Assembly: GCA_947095535.1 (NCBI GenBank)
Contig: OX352773.1
Span: forward strand, 2,170,001 to 2,234,000
From: Poecilobothrus nobilitatus
Taxonomy: Eukaryota; Arthropoda; Insecta; Diptera; Dolichopodidae
Reading direction: 5' to 3'
Length of the DNA: 64,000 bases
The notes beneath the pieces were generated by a model, which ran no database searches, had not been told where the DNA came from, and saw nothing but the letters and a program-made list of their open reading frames with translations. Numbering within the stretch: position 1 is the first letter of the stretch; each line of letters starts with the position of its first letter. The translations under genes were made by a program, and so were the position numbers. Below are positions 53,830 through 64,000 of this stretch, one piece after another.

Positions 53830-55000
53830 TCAAAGAATATTCTTTTTAAATCAGAATCCCGTAAAATTTGAATATTTAACGCCAAAATTTTTAAGGAAGC
53901 AATTATAGAAAGAAATATGCAGCTATACGCCGTAGGTTGCCAATTTTCTTTTAATATAGCGCTTATCCATAATGTTCTTAATCGTTCATTTTTTGGAACT
54001 TTAAAGGTTGGAACGTTATTCGTGTGAAAATTATAATTGGATTTACATCAATGTAATATACGTTCAATATCCACATGTAATATATATTTTATATAATATA
54101 TTTTCGTTGGTAATACTACTGCAGATATAACCTGTGTTTGCTTATAAATTCTAATTAGTACTTTGTCACTTTTATTAACACGTGTGCTTTGCAGTACTTC
54201 TTGTGAACCTATTTTGATTCGTGTAGCTATGCTACTTATTAGAGTTCAGTTAAGTCAATTTTGAAATAAAATAGTAACTTTTCCTTTAATCTTTCTTCTA
54301 GTTACTTCCGAAGAAGATTGTAATTAAACTATATTTTTATTTGCAAATGTTCATGGTATTTATACAAAATTTTAGTAAAAATAAGTGTGTTACAAAATTA
54401 TACTTTTTACATGTATTGATTCAATAATTACAATCATTGGTAAATTACCTAATTTAGAAATTCTTAAATCAGCAATTTTCTTTTAATAATTAATATCTAA
54501 ATTTTTTAATGACACATATATGGTTCATAGTATTTAAAATTCTTTATAAAGTTACAATTATATTTTATAACATTCTTAAAAGTTCAGTTACAGTTTTTTG
54601 TTATATTGCAATTTTTTGTCAGTTAAATTATTGTACTTTTTTTTAAAAAATTTTAAGGTATCCTTATTGCAAAACAAATTTTTTTCGTGTGGCCAGTACA
54701 TTTTGATGAGTTTGTATTTTTGTTCTTACTATGACCGTGTGTTGTTTACATTGTTTTGGGATTTTTGTTTTAATTTTTATTATTAGATAATACTTTAATA
54801 TTTTATTAAATAACATAAAAAATGAAATTTAGCATTTATTTATTTAACGAAAAAAAAACTGTATGCATATTTAAAATTATGTTGGGTTACAAGTGAAATT
54901 ATAATATGTATGATTAAGTTGGATTGAAATGTATGATTATAATAAAATATGTATGGTATGTAGTGTGTTCACTACATCCAGAAAGCGCACGTTTTCGAAC
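53830..55000 (-). pseudogene. THAP-domain ORF of T5, split by an insert
   Basis: On the minus strand the first cysteines (GC, just left of the insert on that strand) continue after the insert as KSNYNFHTNNVPTFKVPKNE, RLRTLWISAILKENWQPTAY, SCIFLSIIA and ILRDSDLKRIFFETCNQNG. The THAP landmarks TFKVPK, W and P are kept and the frame is open over this stretch, better than in T2. The C-x2-H/HF portion has been replaced, as in T2. The downstream frame joins the CKCGNTRRNMFFQISK segment when the MITE is removed. Confidence 0.68.
54050..54972. mobile_element. Insert of 0.9 kb flanked by TACATC (solo LTR or DNA element)
   Basis: The insert separates gatttacatc from cagaaagcgcac, which are contiguous in T2 (14046-14070: ggatttacatccagaaagcgc). 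TACATC stands on both sides (54044-54049 and 54973-54978). It begins aatgtaatatacgttcaata and ends gtagtgtgttcac. TG..CA-like ends and lack of coding suggest a solo LTR, but a 6-bp duplication is not the usual 4-5, so the class is open. The second copy is 57973-58853. Confidence 0.65.
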
Positions 55001-55089
55001 CATTATATTTAAAAACAGTAATAATATAAATAAAAACTAAATAAAAACTAAAGCTTTAACTTTTAAATAAAAACGGTTGCTAAATAAAC

Positions 55090-55509
55090 ATGGTTGCTAA
55101 GAGAAATAAAATGTTAGGCTTCATTAAAAAAAGGGCGAAAGAGTTTAATGACGCAGCAGTAACAAAAACACTTTATTGCTCTTTGGTTCGATCTATTTTA
55201 GAATATTGTCACATTGTTTGGAATCCGGCATTTAATACACACTCTAAAGGAATTGAATTTGTTCAAAAACAGTTTCTTTTATTTACTCTAAGAAACCAAT
55301 ATGATTCTTCAGAGTATACTATTCTTCCAATTTACATTGCAAGACTTAATACGTTGAAAATGTTAACTCTTGCATCACGCAGAAAAATACTTTCATCCTG
55401 CTGTACTTTCGACATCTTAAATAAAAATATTGATATTCAGTTTCTAACAAATAAAGTCAGAATAAATAACGAAGTTAGACAAACAAGAAACACTAAATTT
55501 TTAATTTAA
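55090..55509 (+). pseudogene. LINE B RT C-terminus, duplicated copy
   Basis: The 139-residue frame starts at the duplication junction and reads KRNKMLGFIKKRAKEFND, LYCSLVRSILEYCHIVWNPA, GIEFVQKQFLLFTLRNQYD and VRQTRNTKFLI, the conserved LINE RT C-terminal domain. In this copy the frame broken in unit A at 51845 is intact. Just after it a segment of about 143 bp (55365-55507) is repeated (55508-55650), adding TRNTKFLIENTHRTQYTNN. Confidence 0.8.
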
Positions 55510-56979
55510 CTCTTGCATCACGCAGGAAAATACTTTCATCCTGCTTTACTTCCGACATCTTAAATAAAAATATTGATATTCAGTATCTAACAAATAAAGT
55601 CAAAATAAATAACGAAGTTAGACAAACAAGAAACACTAAATTTTTGATTGAAAATACTCACAGAACTCAATACACAAATAATGAACCTATAAACAAATGT
55701 TGAACTACATTTAATAAACATAGTTATTTTTTTTCAACAGACATATAAAGAAACTCTTTTAAATATAAACTAAAACAAAAATTACATGACCTTATTTTGT
55801 AAACATAATAATACATTTCAAGTTCAAGTGCATATTATCATATTATATCATAACTAATGACGCTCATACAGTGTTTTTGTTCTGTAAGCATTTTTTTTTT
55901 CTTTTGGTTGTAGTATGTACTGTTTTGTATAGTAAATAAAAAAATTTTGTATTATAATTTGAGCTAAGTATTCAAATTTGTGTTAATTGTTTTTGCTTGT
56001 TTTGTTAGCTTCTGTTAAAAATTTTAAAATTATTAATAATAGCTATAAGATACTTTTTTCTTTTTTTTTTTGTAAAGACCTTGTTTAGGTCAATGAAATA
56101 AAATAAATTTATGAAATAAAATAAAATAAAATAGTGGTGAAGCTTTCTGAAAAATTTACACATATTCTTATGGAAATAGTGAAAAATTAAATAGTGGTAA
56201 AGCATAAACCTTAATAACTCAAAAAATAATCATTTTTTCAAATTTCTTTCAAAGGCCACCATAAAATTTCATCTTTAATATATCTTTTGATGTATTCAAA
56301 TTTTAAATATTTAAATGTTTTAAAAAAAATACCTCCATTTATTTTCCCACGGTTAAAACTCCTTAATAAAACTTGAATGAGAGTACTTTTTGATTCAGTG
56401 TGGACAAAAAAAATTCGCAAAACCAATTTTATCAAGAATTTTGTCTTAGAAATAAAGTTAGAAAATTCTAATTTAAAAAGAAAAATTACTACATTAATAA
56501 AATAAACTAAATACATAAAAAATAAATATTTAAATATGTTATATATTAAAATTATTCTCATTTCCACACCATGTCCCCAGTACGCCTAGTGCACACATCT
56601 GAAAGATAAAAGTGCATAAAAATTTTTCTAAAAGAAAACAATAGAAAAACGAAAAACAACAATAAAATAAATAAAAACAAAAAAATTTAACAAAACAACA
56701 TAAATATAAATATAAAAATAAATATATAAATATAAAAACAAATATAACTTTGTTAATTTTTAAAACTAACAAATAACAAAAAAAAAAAATCACAATAAAT
56801 ATTATCATATATTACTCTTTTTAATTATTAAATATTTTTAATTTTCTATTTTGCTTATTGCTTTTAAGAGTATCGTTATGTTGATTTGTAAAATTATTTA
56901 ATAAAATATTAGCGCGAGTTTTACTTATTTGGAAAAACATATTGCGTCTTGTATTACCACATTTACACGTCGATTTTAA

Positions 56980-57628
56980 TGTCGTTTTTTTTCTGAAAAG
57001 AAAAGTTTGACCTGACAAAGTGCAAAACTGAAAAAAGTCAAACCTATCTTTTATAGTTTTGCACTTTTTTTTCAGTTTTGACCTGAAAATCTTTTAGAAT
57101 AGAACAGAAAAAGGGCAACTTTTTTTTTCCCAGTTTGCTGCACTGATTTCTATTTTATAATTCAAACAAACGTCAAATTGATAGCATGCAAAATTATCGC
57201 GTTTTTAGACATTTTCTATATACAAATTATATTTTACTTATTTAAAAATTTTTAAACTTGTTTCTAATCAAATATAAATTTCTTTTTTTTTTTTTTTAAA
57301 CTAGATGTTTTTCAAAACTCAACTTTTTATTTAATATTGTCATTAATTACTATTTACTATTTAACTGACAGTGACAATTATATACATATATTTTTTAATG
57401 TTGTCATTCTGGAGAGTGCAAAACTCATTTTATTGCCCCGTCAATATTTGCTGGTGAAGTTTTTAAAATATATGTTGCCTTGTGCGAGTTTTGCACTAAA
57501 TTTTTTTCAGAAAAGAACACGAACATTTTTTTCAGTTTTGCATTTTTTTTCAGAAAAGAACGGAAAAAATGTGACCTGAAAAAAAATGCAACCCCAGGTC
57601 AAAACTTTTTTCAGAAAAGAAAACGACA
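56980..57628. mobile_element. MITE with TAA TSD in T6
   Basis: The duplicate of 53164-53753. TAA is at 56977-56979 and 57629-57631. It is longer by about 60 bp because of an extra tttcagaaaagaacacgaac-type stretch at 57500-57560. Confidence 0.85.
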
Positions 57629-57834
57629 TAAATCTATGTCATTTAAACACAAACTGAGACTAGTAAATGTTAGTTGAATAAGTATGCCGTTTTGATTACA
57701 TGTCTCAAAGAATATTCTTTTTAAATCAGAATCCCGTAAAATTTGAATATTTAACGCCAAAATTTTTAAGGAAGCAATTGTAGAAAGAAATATGCAACTA
57801 TACGCCGTAGGTTGCCAATTTTCTTTTAATATAG

Positions 57835-57895
57835 CGCTTTTTATATATATATATATATATTCTTTTTATATATATATATATTTCTTTAATATATA
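57835..57895. repeat. (TA)n microsatellite inside a THAP exon copy
   Basis: Two runs of TA separated by ttcttttt. At the same place T5 (53965-53985) has ordinary THAP-coding sequence (atagcgcttatccataatg), so the microsatellite arose after the tandem duplication. Confidence 0.8.
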
Positions 57896-57972
57896 ATTTA
57901 TTAATCGTTCATTTTTTGGAACTTTAAAGGTTGGAACGTTATTCGTGTGAAAATTATAATTGGATTTACATC

Positions 57973-58853
57973 AATGTAATATACGTTCAATATCCACATG
58001 TAATACATATATATTTTATATAATATATTTTCGTTGGTAATACTACTGCAGATAGAGCCTGTGTTTGCTTATAAATTCTAATTAGTACTTTGTCACTTTT
58101 CTAATTCTAATTAATACTTTGTCACTTTTAGGAACACGTGTGCTTTGCAGTACTTCTTGTGAACCTATTTTGATTCGTGTAGCTATGCTACTTATTAGAG
58201 TTCAGTTAAGTCAATTTTGAAATAAAATAGTAACTTTTCCTTTAATCTTTCTTCTAGTTACTCCAGAAGAAGATTGTAATTAAACTATATTTTTATTTGC
58301 AAATGTTCATGGTATTTATACAAAATTTTAGTAAAAATAAGTGTGTTACAAAATTATACTTTTTACATGTATTGATTCAATAATTACAATCGTTGGTAAA
58401 TTACCTAATTTAGAAATTCTTAAATCAGCAATTTTCTTTTAATAATTAATATCTAAATTTTTTAATGACACATATATGGTTCATAGTATTTAAAATTCTT
58501 TATAAAGTTACAATTATATTTTATAACATTCTTAAAAGTTCAGTTACAGTTTTTTGTTATATTGCAATTTTTTGTTAGTTAAATTATTGTACTTTTTTTT
58601 AAAACATTTTCAGGTATCCTTATTGCAAAACAAATTTTTTTCGTGTGGCCAGTACATTTTGATGAGTTTGTATTTTTGTTCTTACTATGACCGTGTGTTG
58701 TTTACATTGTTTTGGGATTTTTGTTTTAATTTTTATTATTAGATAATACTTTAATATTTTATTAAATAACATAAAAAATGAAATTTAGCATTTATTTATT
58801 TGGATTGAAATGTATGATTATAATAAAATATGTATGGTATGTAGTGTGTTCAC
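57973..58853. mobile_element. Second copy of the TACATC-flanked insert
   Basis: A homologue of 54050-54972 with TACATC (57967-57972) and TACATT (58854-58859) as flanks. It lacks about 75 bp present in the unit A copy (54850-54930), and carries a short duplication (tactttgtcacttttctaat) near 58090. Confidence 0.7.
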
Positions 58854-59779
58854 TACATTCAGAAAGCGCACGTTTTCGAACCATTATATTTAAAAAGAGT
58901 AATAAAATAAATAAAAACTAAATAAAAACTAAAGCTTTAACTTTTAAATAAAAACGGATTTTTTTTTATTTCAGATTGGATTCACCTTTCAAAATTGAAA
59001 TAAATTTTTTTTGGAAGTTAAAATAAAACTAAAAATTACAAATTAAATTCAATAATTGCTTAAATTCAATAAACTAATTAAATTAAATTTATATCTTTCA
59101 TATATTTTATTATGTTATTCTAAAGCTACTTTACTACCTAATACTACACTGTTTTTTTTTTTGATTACTGTAGTAAAAATATGAAAATTTACTTACATAA
59201 AAATCGGAACCTCCTTTCTTTTTTGTCCATAATTGCCCTGAAAAATGCTATTTGAAATTTCATTTTCTTACAAGTATAGAGAAGAAACTTCAAGCTTCAT
59301 TTTTATATATATTTCATATTTTCTTAATGAAATTTAATACCTATAAAAAAATTTACTTACCAATTTTATAACATATTTTAATATAAAAGTTTTTAAATTT
59401 TGAGGTTATGTGCACAAAATTTATAAAAAAAAATGTACTCATTATTTTTTTTGACAGTAGCAAGATGCATGTAATAAGAAATTTAAAAAAATTGGAGGGT
59501 TACAAATTTGCTTAAAATTTTAAGTTCAAAGGTAAAAACCTACTTTTTGTATTGGACAAATAAAAAGCTATCTGAAATAAAAAAAATTGGAACATTTCGA
59601 TGCATATTTAAAAAAAAAAACTTTATATGAAATTCATGCTCATTTTGGTATTTTTCCTAAAAAAAGAAGAAATAAAAAAATGTCATTTTTCGTAGTTTTC
59701 TCTCAAAATACATTGTAAATTTGCACTAATACATTCAAAGGTTTCGATGTCACGGGCCTTCCATTATTGTTGGCTCTGT

Positions 59780-60148
59780 TCGGGTCTTATACTCTTATTC
59801 TTAATAAATAAGAAGCCAGAGTAATTTTATAATTTACTCATTTAAACGATTTATTTTCAATTTACTCTCAATTCAAAATGCTTTGGTGGATTTAGATAAA
59901 ATCTACTTCAAATTTTAGCTTAATATATGGCGTGCGATATCTTTATAGTTATTATAATCTTTACCAAAGATAATATATTTTAGTATGTTATCTTTGGTTT
60001 TACTATAAAGAAAAAAACAAAATGTAAAATGATACAATTGATTTTTTCTATTTGATTAAAAATAAATTAAGTATGATATAGGGTACAATAAATATAAAAA
60101 TTATTTTTATTTTATTTATTATGAGACAAGGTTTTTATTATGGTTTTT
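59780..60148. other. AT-rich spacer
   Basis: No gene. A short inverted word pair (ataatctttaccaaagata / tatctttggttttac) is present near 59960-60000. Confidence 0.3.
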
Positions 60149-61409
60149 ATACCCTACATCTAAAGTATAGGGTATATTAACTTTGGTATGGTGTTTGTAA
60201 CCACCAAAAGGAAGCGAGTTAGGTATAGACATGTATATATATTCTGAATCAGGATCACCGCCGGAGTCGATTTAGCGATGTCCGTCCGTCCGTCCGTCCG
60301 TACGCACGATAACTCAAAAAATAATGATGCTATCTTGATGAAATTTATATAGTAGGTTACTAATTACGAAAGAAAGGCTAAGTTCGAACCTGGACAAAAT
60401 CCGTCCATGGGTTCGGATTCTGGAAGCTTCCGAATGATTCCGGAGCAAACGAGACTATCTCCAAAAGCAACAAAGATAGAACCTTTAAATTTTGTACAAT
60501 GATGTTTCTTCCCGTTCGATTTATGTCTCTGAAATTTAAGAGGATTTGGTCCATGGGTTTGGTTTTGGAAGCTTCCGAACGAGCCCCAGAGCAAATGAGA
60601 TTATCTCCAAAACCAATAAAGATATAACCTTTACTTTTGGCAGAATGGTGTTCTTTCATGTATGATTTAGGCCTCTGAAATTTGAGAGGATTTGGTCCTT
60701 GGGTTCGGATTTTGAAAGCTTCCGAACGAGCCTCAGAGCAAATGATATTATCTCCAAATGCAACAAAGATATAACCTTTAAATTAGGCAGAATGGTGTTC
60801 CTTCATGTTTGATTTATGTTTCTGAAATTTGTGAGGATTTGGTCCATGGGTTCAAATCTTGGAAGCTTCCGGACGAGCTCCAGAGCAAACGAGTATATCT
60901 CCACAACCAACAAAGATAGAACTTTTATTTTTAGTACAAAGGTGTTCTGTTATGTTTCCTTTTCTGTAAAATTGGAAACTGACATTTGAAAGAATTTGAA
61001 CCATGGGTTCGTATTTTGGAAACTTCCGGACGAGCACAAGAGCAACGAGCATATCTCCAAAACCAACAAAAGTAGAACCTTTAAATTTAATAGAATGGTG
61101 TTTTGGCAAGTTTTCTTTATGTTCCTGAGATGGATTCGATGAAATGGAGTGGCAATTCGGGTAGCTGACACAAACCTCCCAAGGACTACCAATCTTCGAA
61201 AATAATTAAGATAGAAACTCAAAATTTTATACAAGGGTGTCAAGCATATCCCAAGCGGATGCCTCTTTTACGTTCTTGAAATTCGAGTTGAATAAGACAG
61301 AAAAGGGGAGAAGTTCAAGCAGCTGCCAAAAACACTTATGGATTTTTAATTTAATTCGAATTATTCAGGTGTAGGGTATTAATAAGTCGGTTGCATCGAC
61401 TTACTGTTA
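60149..61409 (+). mobile_element. Helentron/DINE-like element with a minisatellite of about 147 bp
   Basis: The 5' end carries a stem TATACCCTA ... TATAGGGTATA (60149-60174). A GTCC-rich block (60281-60301) follows. The centre is about five tandem units marked by ggaagcttcc at 60422, 60567, 60714, 60861 and 61018 (spacing 145-157 bp), each with agcaaa.gag.atatctcca and a ttgg..ccatgggttc phrase. The 3' end has a hairpin with arms TAAGTCG (61383-61389) and CGACTTA (61397-61403). A 5' stem, central minisatellite and 3' hairpin are the architecture of Helentron-related non-autonomous elements. The minus-strand open frames here arise from the repeat units. Confidence 0.72.
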
Positions 61410-61578
61410 CATTTACTTGTTTTTTTTAACATTAGTACTTATGTTAAATTTTTAGATTATGTTAAAAAAAAAATGTTAAACAAAAACAAAAGAAATATTA
61501 TTAATAATAAATTATATCATTTTAGAAATAAATTATGTCAATGTTTTACATGCGTTTAAGAATGTTATGTAATTTAGA

Positions 61579-61720
61579 TTAAGCATTTTTTGCAATTATA
61601 TGAAGAAAAAGGTTTCCGAATCGATTAAATATTGCGGGTTCGTTTTTAGCATATTCAGTACTATGTGTTGTTTCAATTAAAAAATGAGTATGTCTTGTAT
61701 CGGAAATTTAGTGAAGAGGT
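61579..61720 (-). pseudogene. LINE C-terminal fragment, 5'-truncated
   Basis: The minus strand reads TRHTHFLIETTHSTEYAKNE then PAIFNRFGNLFLHIIAKNA and stop at 61579. This is the end of a LINE RT protein (compare TRNTKFLIENTHRTQYTNNE in LINE B). The same segment occurs at 63529-63605. Confidence 0.7.
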
Positions 61721-63427
61721 GTCGTGTTACATGCCAACAATTTTTATAAAATTTGGTTGGTCTAGTTTTAAAAGATAAAATTTTTGTACTTTTTAAAAGA
61801 ATGTAAAGAGTCAAAAGTTGTTGTTGGTTAATTGTCAAAAATTTTAAATAGTTTGTGGTTAGAAATTAGTATAATAAAAATATTTTTAATTCTTTGTTTT
61901 TGCGAGTACCTATGACATTATTTATTTTAATGTTAATTTTAAAATTAATTAAAAAAACACATATTATATAAATGTGTATGATTAATATAAAAAATATATG
62001 TATGTATGTATCCTCGTTTTTTTTCTTTTTTGTTTACCTTTTTAAATTTCAATTATGAATATAAATGATCAAAAACCAAAATACTAAAAAGTTTTTGCAA
62101 GAAAATTGTTTGGTATATTTTATGTACTTGCAATTGACAGTTTTATATCTCCTTTTTTCACATGACGTCACATTGCTTTCTTTTTAAAGTTTTTGCAAGT
62201 TTTATACCAAACCTATTAATTTATTTCATTATTATTAATAAAAATTATATAGCTATATATAAGTTTTAACATAAATTACCTTATTGTAAAAACAATTAAA
62301 TATTAATATATACCTATTAATTTATTTCATTATTATTAATAAAAATTATATAGCTTTATATAAGTTTTAACATAAATTACCTTATTGTAAAAACAATTAA
62401 ATAATTTATTTTTTGCACTTAATTTTATATGCATTCTCAAAAAATTTACTTCATTTATTAAACCAAATCGATATTGCCATGAAAATTATTTTGTAACATT
62501 TTTTTGCTCAGTAATGTATCATTGTTTTTTTAAATAGTTTTTAAGCTTTTTTTTGTTTTGTTGAAAAGTAGTTGGAAGACATTTTTTAAAATGCATATTT
62601 ATGAATGAAAATTTACAATTTTTAAAATTTTCCTTTTACTAGACGTAAAAGTGATGGAACTTTAATGCTCCCTTAGATAAAATTGAAAAAAATCTGTAGT
62701 TGTGTTATTTCCAGATTACTAGGAGGACTATAAATTTTTCCATAAGACTGTAAAATTTTTGTTGGCAGATTCAATATCAATCGTATGTTTGTTTTGTATT
62801 TGTTTACAGTTTTTATTATTTTTTACTTCTAATATTTTTGAATAAAAAAAAAAAATCGTGTACATCCATATGTATGAATGAATGTATATATATTTTTTAC
62901 TTATTAGTTATTGAATAAGAAATAATGAATTTGACTTTATATTTTTCGAATAATAGCGGTCCGGTGGAGGGAGCTGATTTTTTTGGAAATAAAAGTTTTT
63001 TAGGGAAAATGCCCATTTTTTGTATAAAATATTTTTTAAGAAACCTCACTGTGCTTCTTAACATTTGTCAAAAAAAAAAAAAAAATGAGTACAACCAATA
63101 CTTACATTAGAAGTTCATTAAGAGCTTAATGGTTGGACGAAGTTAAAAAAATTAATATTTTTCGAGTTTAACGATTTTTATCAGCCTGTTATGCAAAGCT
63201 CCCATAAGACTTTTTTTTTTTTAAATCAGCCTCTCTTCTTTTGTATCTTTCAAGTCACGGTCTGAAAAAATATTGTTATTGTTAGTTATGCTAATAAGAA
63301 CAACTAGCATTTTAAGTGATACAAAAAAAGTGATCACTATCATTTCTCAAGTCTATAATAATTAGAAAGAATAATAATTATTTGTAACTTATCATAAACT
63401 AATTTTTATCTAATCTTATTAAAATAA
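61721..63427. other. AT-rich DNA with a 101-bp tandem duplication
   Basis: No gene is supported. 62211-62311 and 62312-62405 are near-identical (acctattaatttatttcatt ... aaaaacaattaaat), a direct duplication with a 101-bp period. The frame at 62925-63110 has no recognisable domain. Confidence 0.4.
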
Positions 63428-63505
63428 AGAGGCTTCGGTGGCCTACTGGGAAAAAGCGTATAAAATACGCTGTAAACACCGAGGGAGTGTAGGTTCGAAT
63501 TGGTT
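63428..63505 (+). mobile_element. tRNA-derived SINE head, truncated
   Basis: Same head as at 10621: aggcttcggtggcctactgg, gcgtataaaatacgctgtaa, acaccgagggagtgtaggttcga. The B box start GGTTCGAA is kept. It then joins LINE sequence through the word ggttcga, which occurs in both, suggesting a template switch or recombination. Confidence 0.72.
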
Positions 63506-63528
63506 CGTTTTTATGTGTGGTGTGGGTT

Positions 63529-64000
63529 CGATTAAATATTGCGGGTTCGTTTTTAGCATATTCTGTACTATGTGTTATTTCAATTAAGAAATTAGTATGT
63601 CTTGTAAGCATCTTTTAGACAGTAAGATTCTAGAGAAATTTAAGCTAAATAAATTGACTAACTGTAGCCTTTCATTGTGTGGTGAAAGGTTATGAAAGCC
63701 TCTAGGATTATGTAGATTTCTTAAAGCAAAAAGGAGGAACTGTTTCTGGATTGATTCAATTCTTGTACTGTAAATAAGAAAGGCTGGATTCCAGATAATG
63801 CAACCGTATTCTAAGACTGAGTGATCTTTTACTTGGAAAGGTCATAGTGTAGCACTTCCTAACGTTGAGATATAGCTTGTTTTCAGAACACCATTTTTCT
63901 AAGCACTTCAATTTCGATTAAAGGAAACAGAAATCCAGTATCATTCTTTATTATATGATACATTTTATGATCATCAGCATAGGTAAAGTGGGCAACGCCT
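63529..64000 (-). pseudogene. LINE reverse transcriptase 3' part (runs off the window)
   Basis: Read from 64000 downward, the minus strand shows VAHFTYADDHKMYHIIKNDT (palm motif YADD intact), then in other frames KWCSENKLYLNVRKCYTM, LEYGCIIWNPAFLIYSTRIE, SIQKQFLLFALRNLHNPRGF and TRHTNFLIEITHSTEYAKNE. This is the C-terminal half of a Jockey-type RT, broken by frameshifts. The N-terminal half lies beyond the window. Confidence 0.82.

Larger units (their letters stand above)
52549..55076 (-). mobile_element. THAP element T5 (unit A)
   Basis: The minus-strand homologue of T2. It begins at its 3' side against LINE B and is cut at 55076 by the duplication junction. It carries the frame reading CKCGNTRRNMFFQISK (53000-53160), the MITE at 53164-53753, a THAP remnant (53830-54049 and 54979-55000) and the insert at 54050-54972. 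Confidence 0.82.
57760..58881 (-). pseudogene. THAP-domain ORF of T6, doubly interrupted
   Basis: It has the same reading as T5 (KSNYNFHTNN, TFKVPKNERL, QPTAYSCIFLSIIA) but is broken twice: by the 0.9-kb insert between the first cysteines and KSNYN, and by a TA-rich stretch of about 60 bp (57835-57895) that replaces the LRTLWISA codons. The domain is inactive. Confidence 0.7.
51785..58957. repeat. Tandem duplication of a transposon nest
   Basis: Unit A (about 51785-55076) and unit B (about 55087-58957) each contain, in order, the 3' end of LINE B, the 3' part of a THAP element, a TAA-flanked MITE, more THAP element, a TACATC-flanked insert and the start of the THAP exon. The junction is at 55077-55090, where THAP sequence (taaataaaaacgg) changes to LINE sequence (ggttgctaagagaaataaaa), matching 51775-51795. 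Both copies share the nested insertions, so these preceded the duplication. Unit B has about 245 bp (56576-56820) that unit A lacks. T2 has the same 245-bp type of sequence, so unit A lost it. Confidence 0.88.
56130..59778 (-). mobile_element. THAP element T6 (unit B plus intact 5' end)
   Basis: The same as T5 but with the complete 5' side. Reading reversed from 59778 the end is CAGAGCCAACAATAATGGAA, identical in 20 of 22 bases to the 54-bp element at 37032. A leader homologous to T2 (59150-59740), the THAP exon and the 3' part follow. Nested are the TAA MITE (56980-57628), the TACATC insert (57973-58853) and a (TA)n expansion (57835-57895) inside the THAP-coding stretch. Confidence 0.82.

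Noticed and set aside
54598..54786. Pair of 62-residue frames (also 58554-58742) rich in F, L and Y
   Set aside because: Both copies derive from the duplicated TACATC-flanked insert. Composition is that of translated AT-rich DNA with no domain, and similarity reflects duplication, not selection.
60364..61243. Four overlapping minus-strand frames with shared motifs (GSFQN, PWTDF, FVGFGD)
   Set aside because: The shared motifs come from the tandem units of about 147 bp in the Helentron-like element. There is no codon-position signal and no known domain.
62925..63110. 61-residue plus-strand frame
   Set aside because: It is partly made from low-complexity A-runs. No domain or homologue was recognised.

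Overview
The window is very AT-rich eukaryotic DNA, almost certainly from an arthropod and most probably a brachyceran fly. The evidence is two animal host genes with GT-AG introns, frequent TACATATGTA-type motifs, P-superfamily transposons with THAP domains, Jockey-type and RTE-type LINEs, and a repeat carrying a (GTCC)n-type block of the kind common in fly genomes. No bacterial gene organisation is visible. Most listed elements are decayed, and boundaries marked 'about' come from reading homologous copies against each other by eye.

Host genes. Only two are supported. The first coding exon of synaptogyrin lies on the minus strand at 19647-19748. It ends in a GTAAGT donor, and its next exon would lie at lower coordinates but was not found. 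A complete mitochondrial trans-2-enoyl-CoA reductase gene (Mecr) lies on the plus strand at 35429-36543: two exons, a 53-bp intron and a 353-residue product. Everything else recognisable is transposon-derived.

Layout. 0-5.7 kb: a MITE (family F2), a minus-strand THAP element remnant and unannotated AT-rich DNA. 5.7-9.6 kb: a decayed Jockey-type LINE broken by a hAT-like MITE. 9.6-15.2 kb: copies of MITE family F1, a tRNA-derived SINE and a 2.1-kb THAP element inserted inside one F1 copy. 16-19 kb: a mariner-like element with a nested MITE, and paired hairpins. 19.6 kb: synaptogyrin exon. 21-28 kb: Harbinger remnant, two foldback copies, a Helentron-like end, F1, SINE and F2 copies. 28-35 kb: a decayed P-type transposase core and several MITEs. 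35.4 kb: Mecr. 37-43 kb: a cluster of P-superfamily derivatives, namely a 54-bp minimal element, a 1.8-kb deletion derivative and a 1.5-kb THAP element inserted in another THAP element. 43.6-45 kb: a TIR element. 45.4-47.3 kb: an RTE-type LINE with an internal deletion. 47.6-52.5 kb: a second Jockey-type LINE. 51.8-59.8 kb: a tandemly duplicated transposon nest. 60.1-61.4 kb: a Helentron-like element with a minisatellite of about 147 bp. 61.6 and 63.5-64 kb: 3' ends of another LINE on the minus strand.

The main finding is a set of P-superfamily (THAP) elements at different stages of decay. Target duplications of 8 bp, ends of CA...TG, THAP-coding exons and transposase core and terminal motifs are spread over at least eight copies. 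Several insertions can be proved inside the window because an empty or uninterrupted paralogue of the target is also present.
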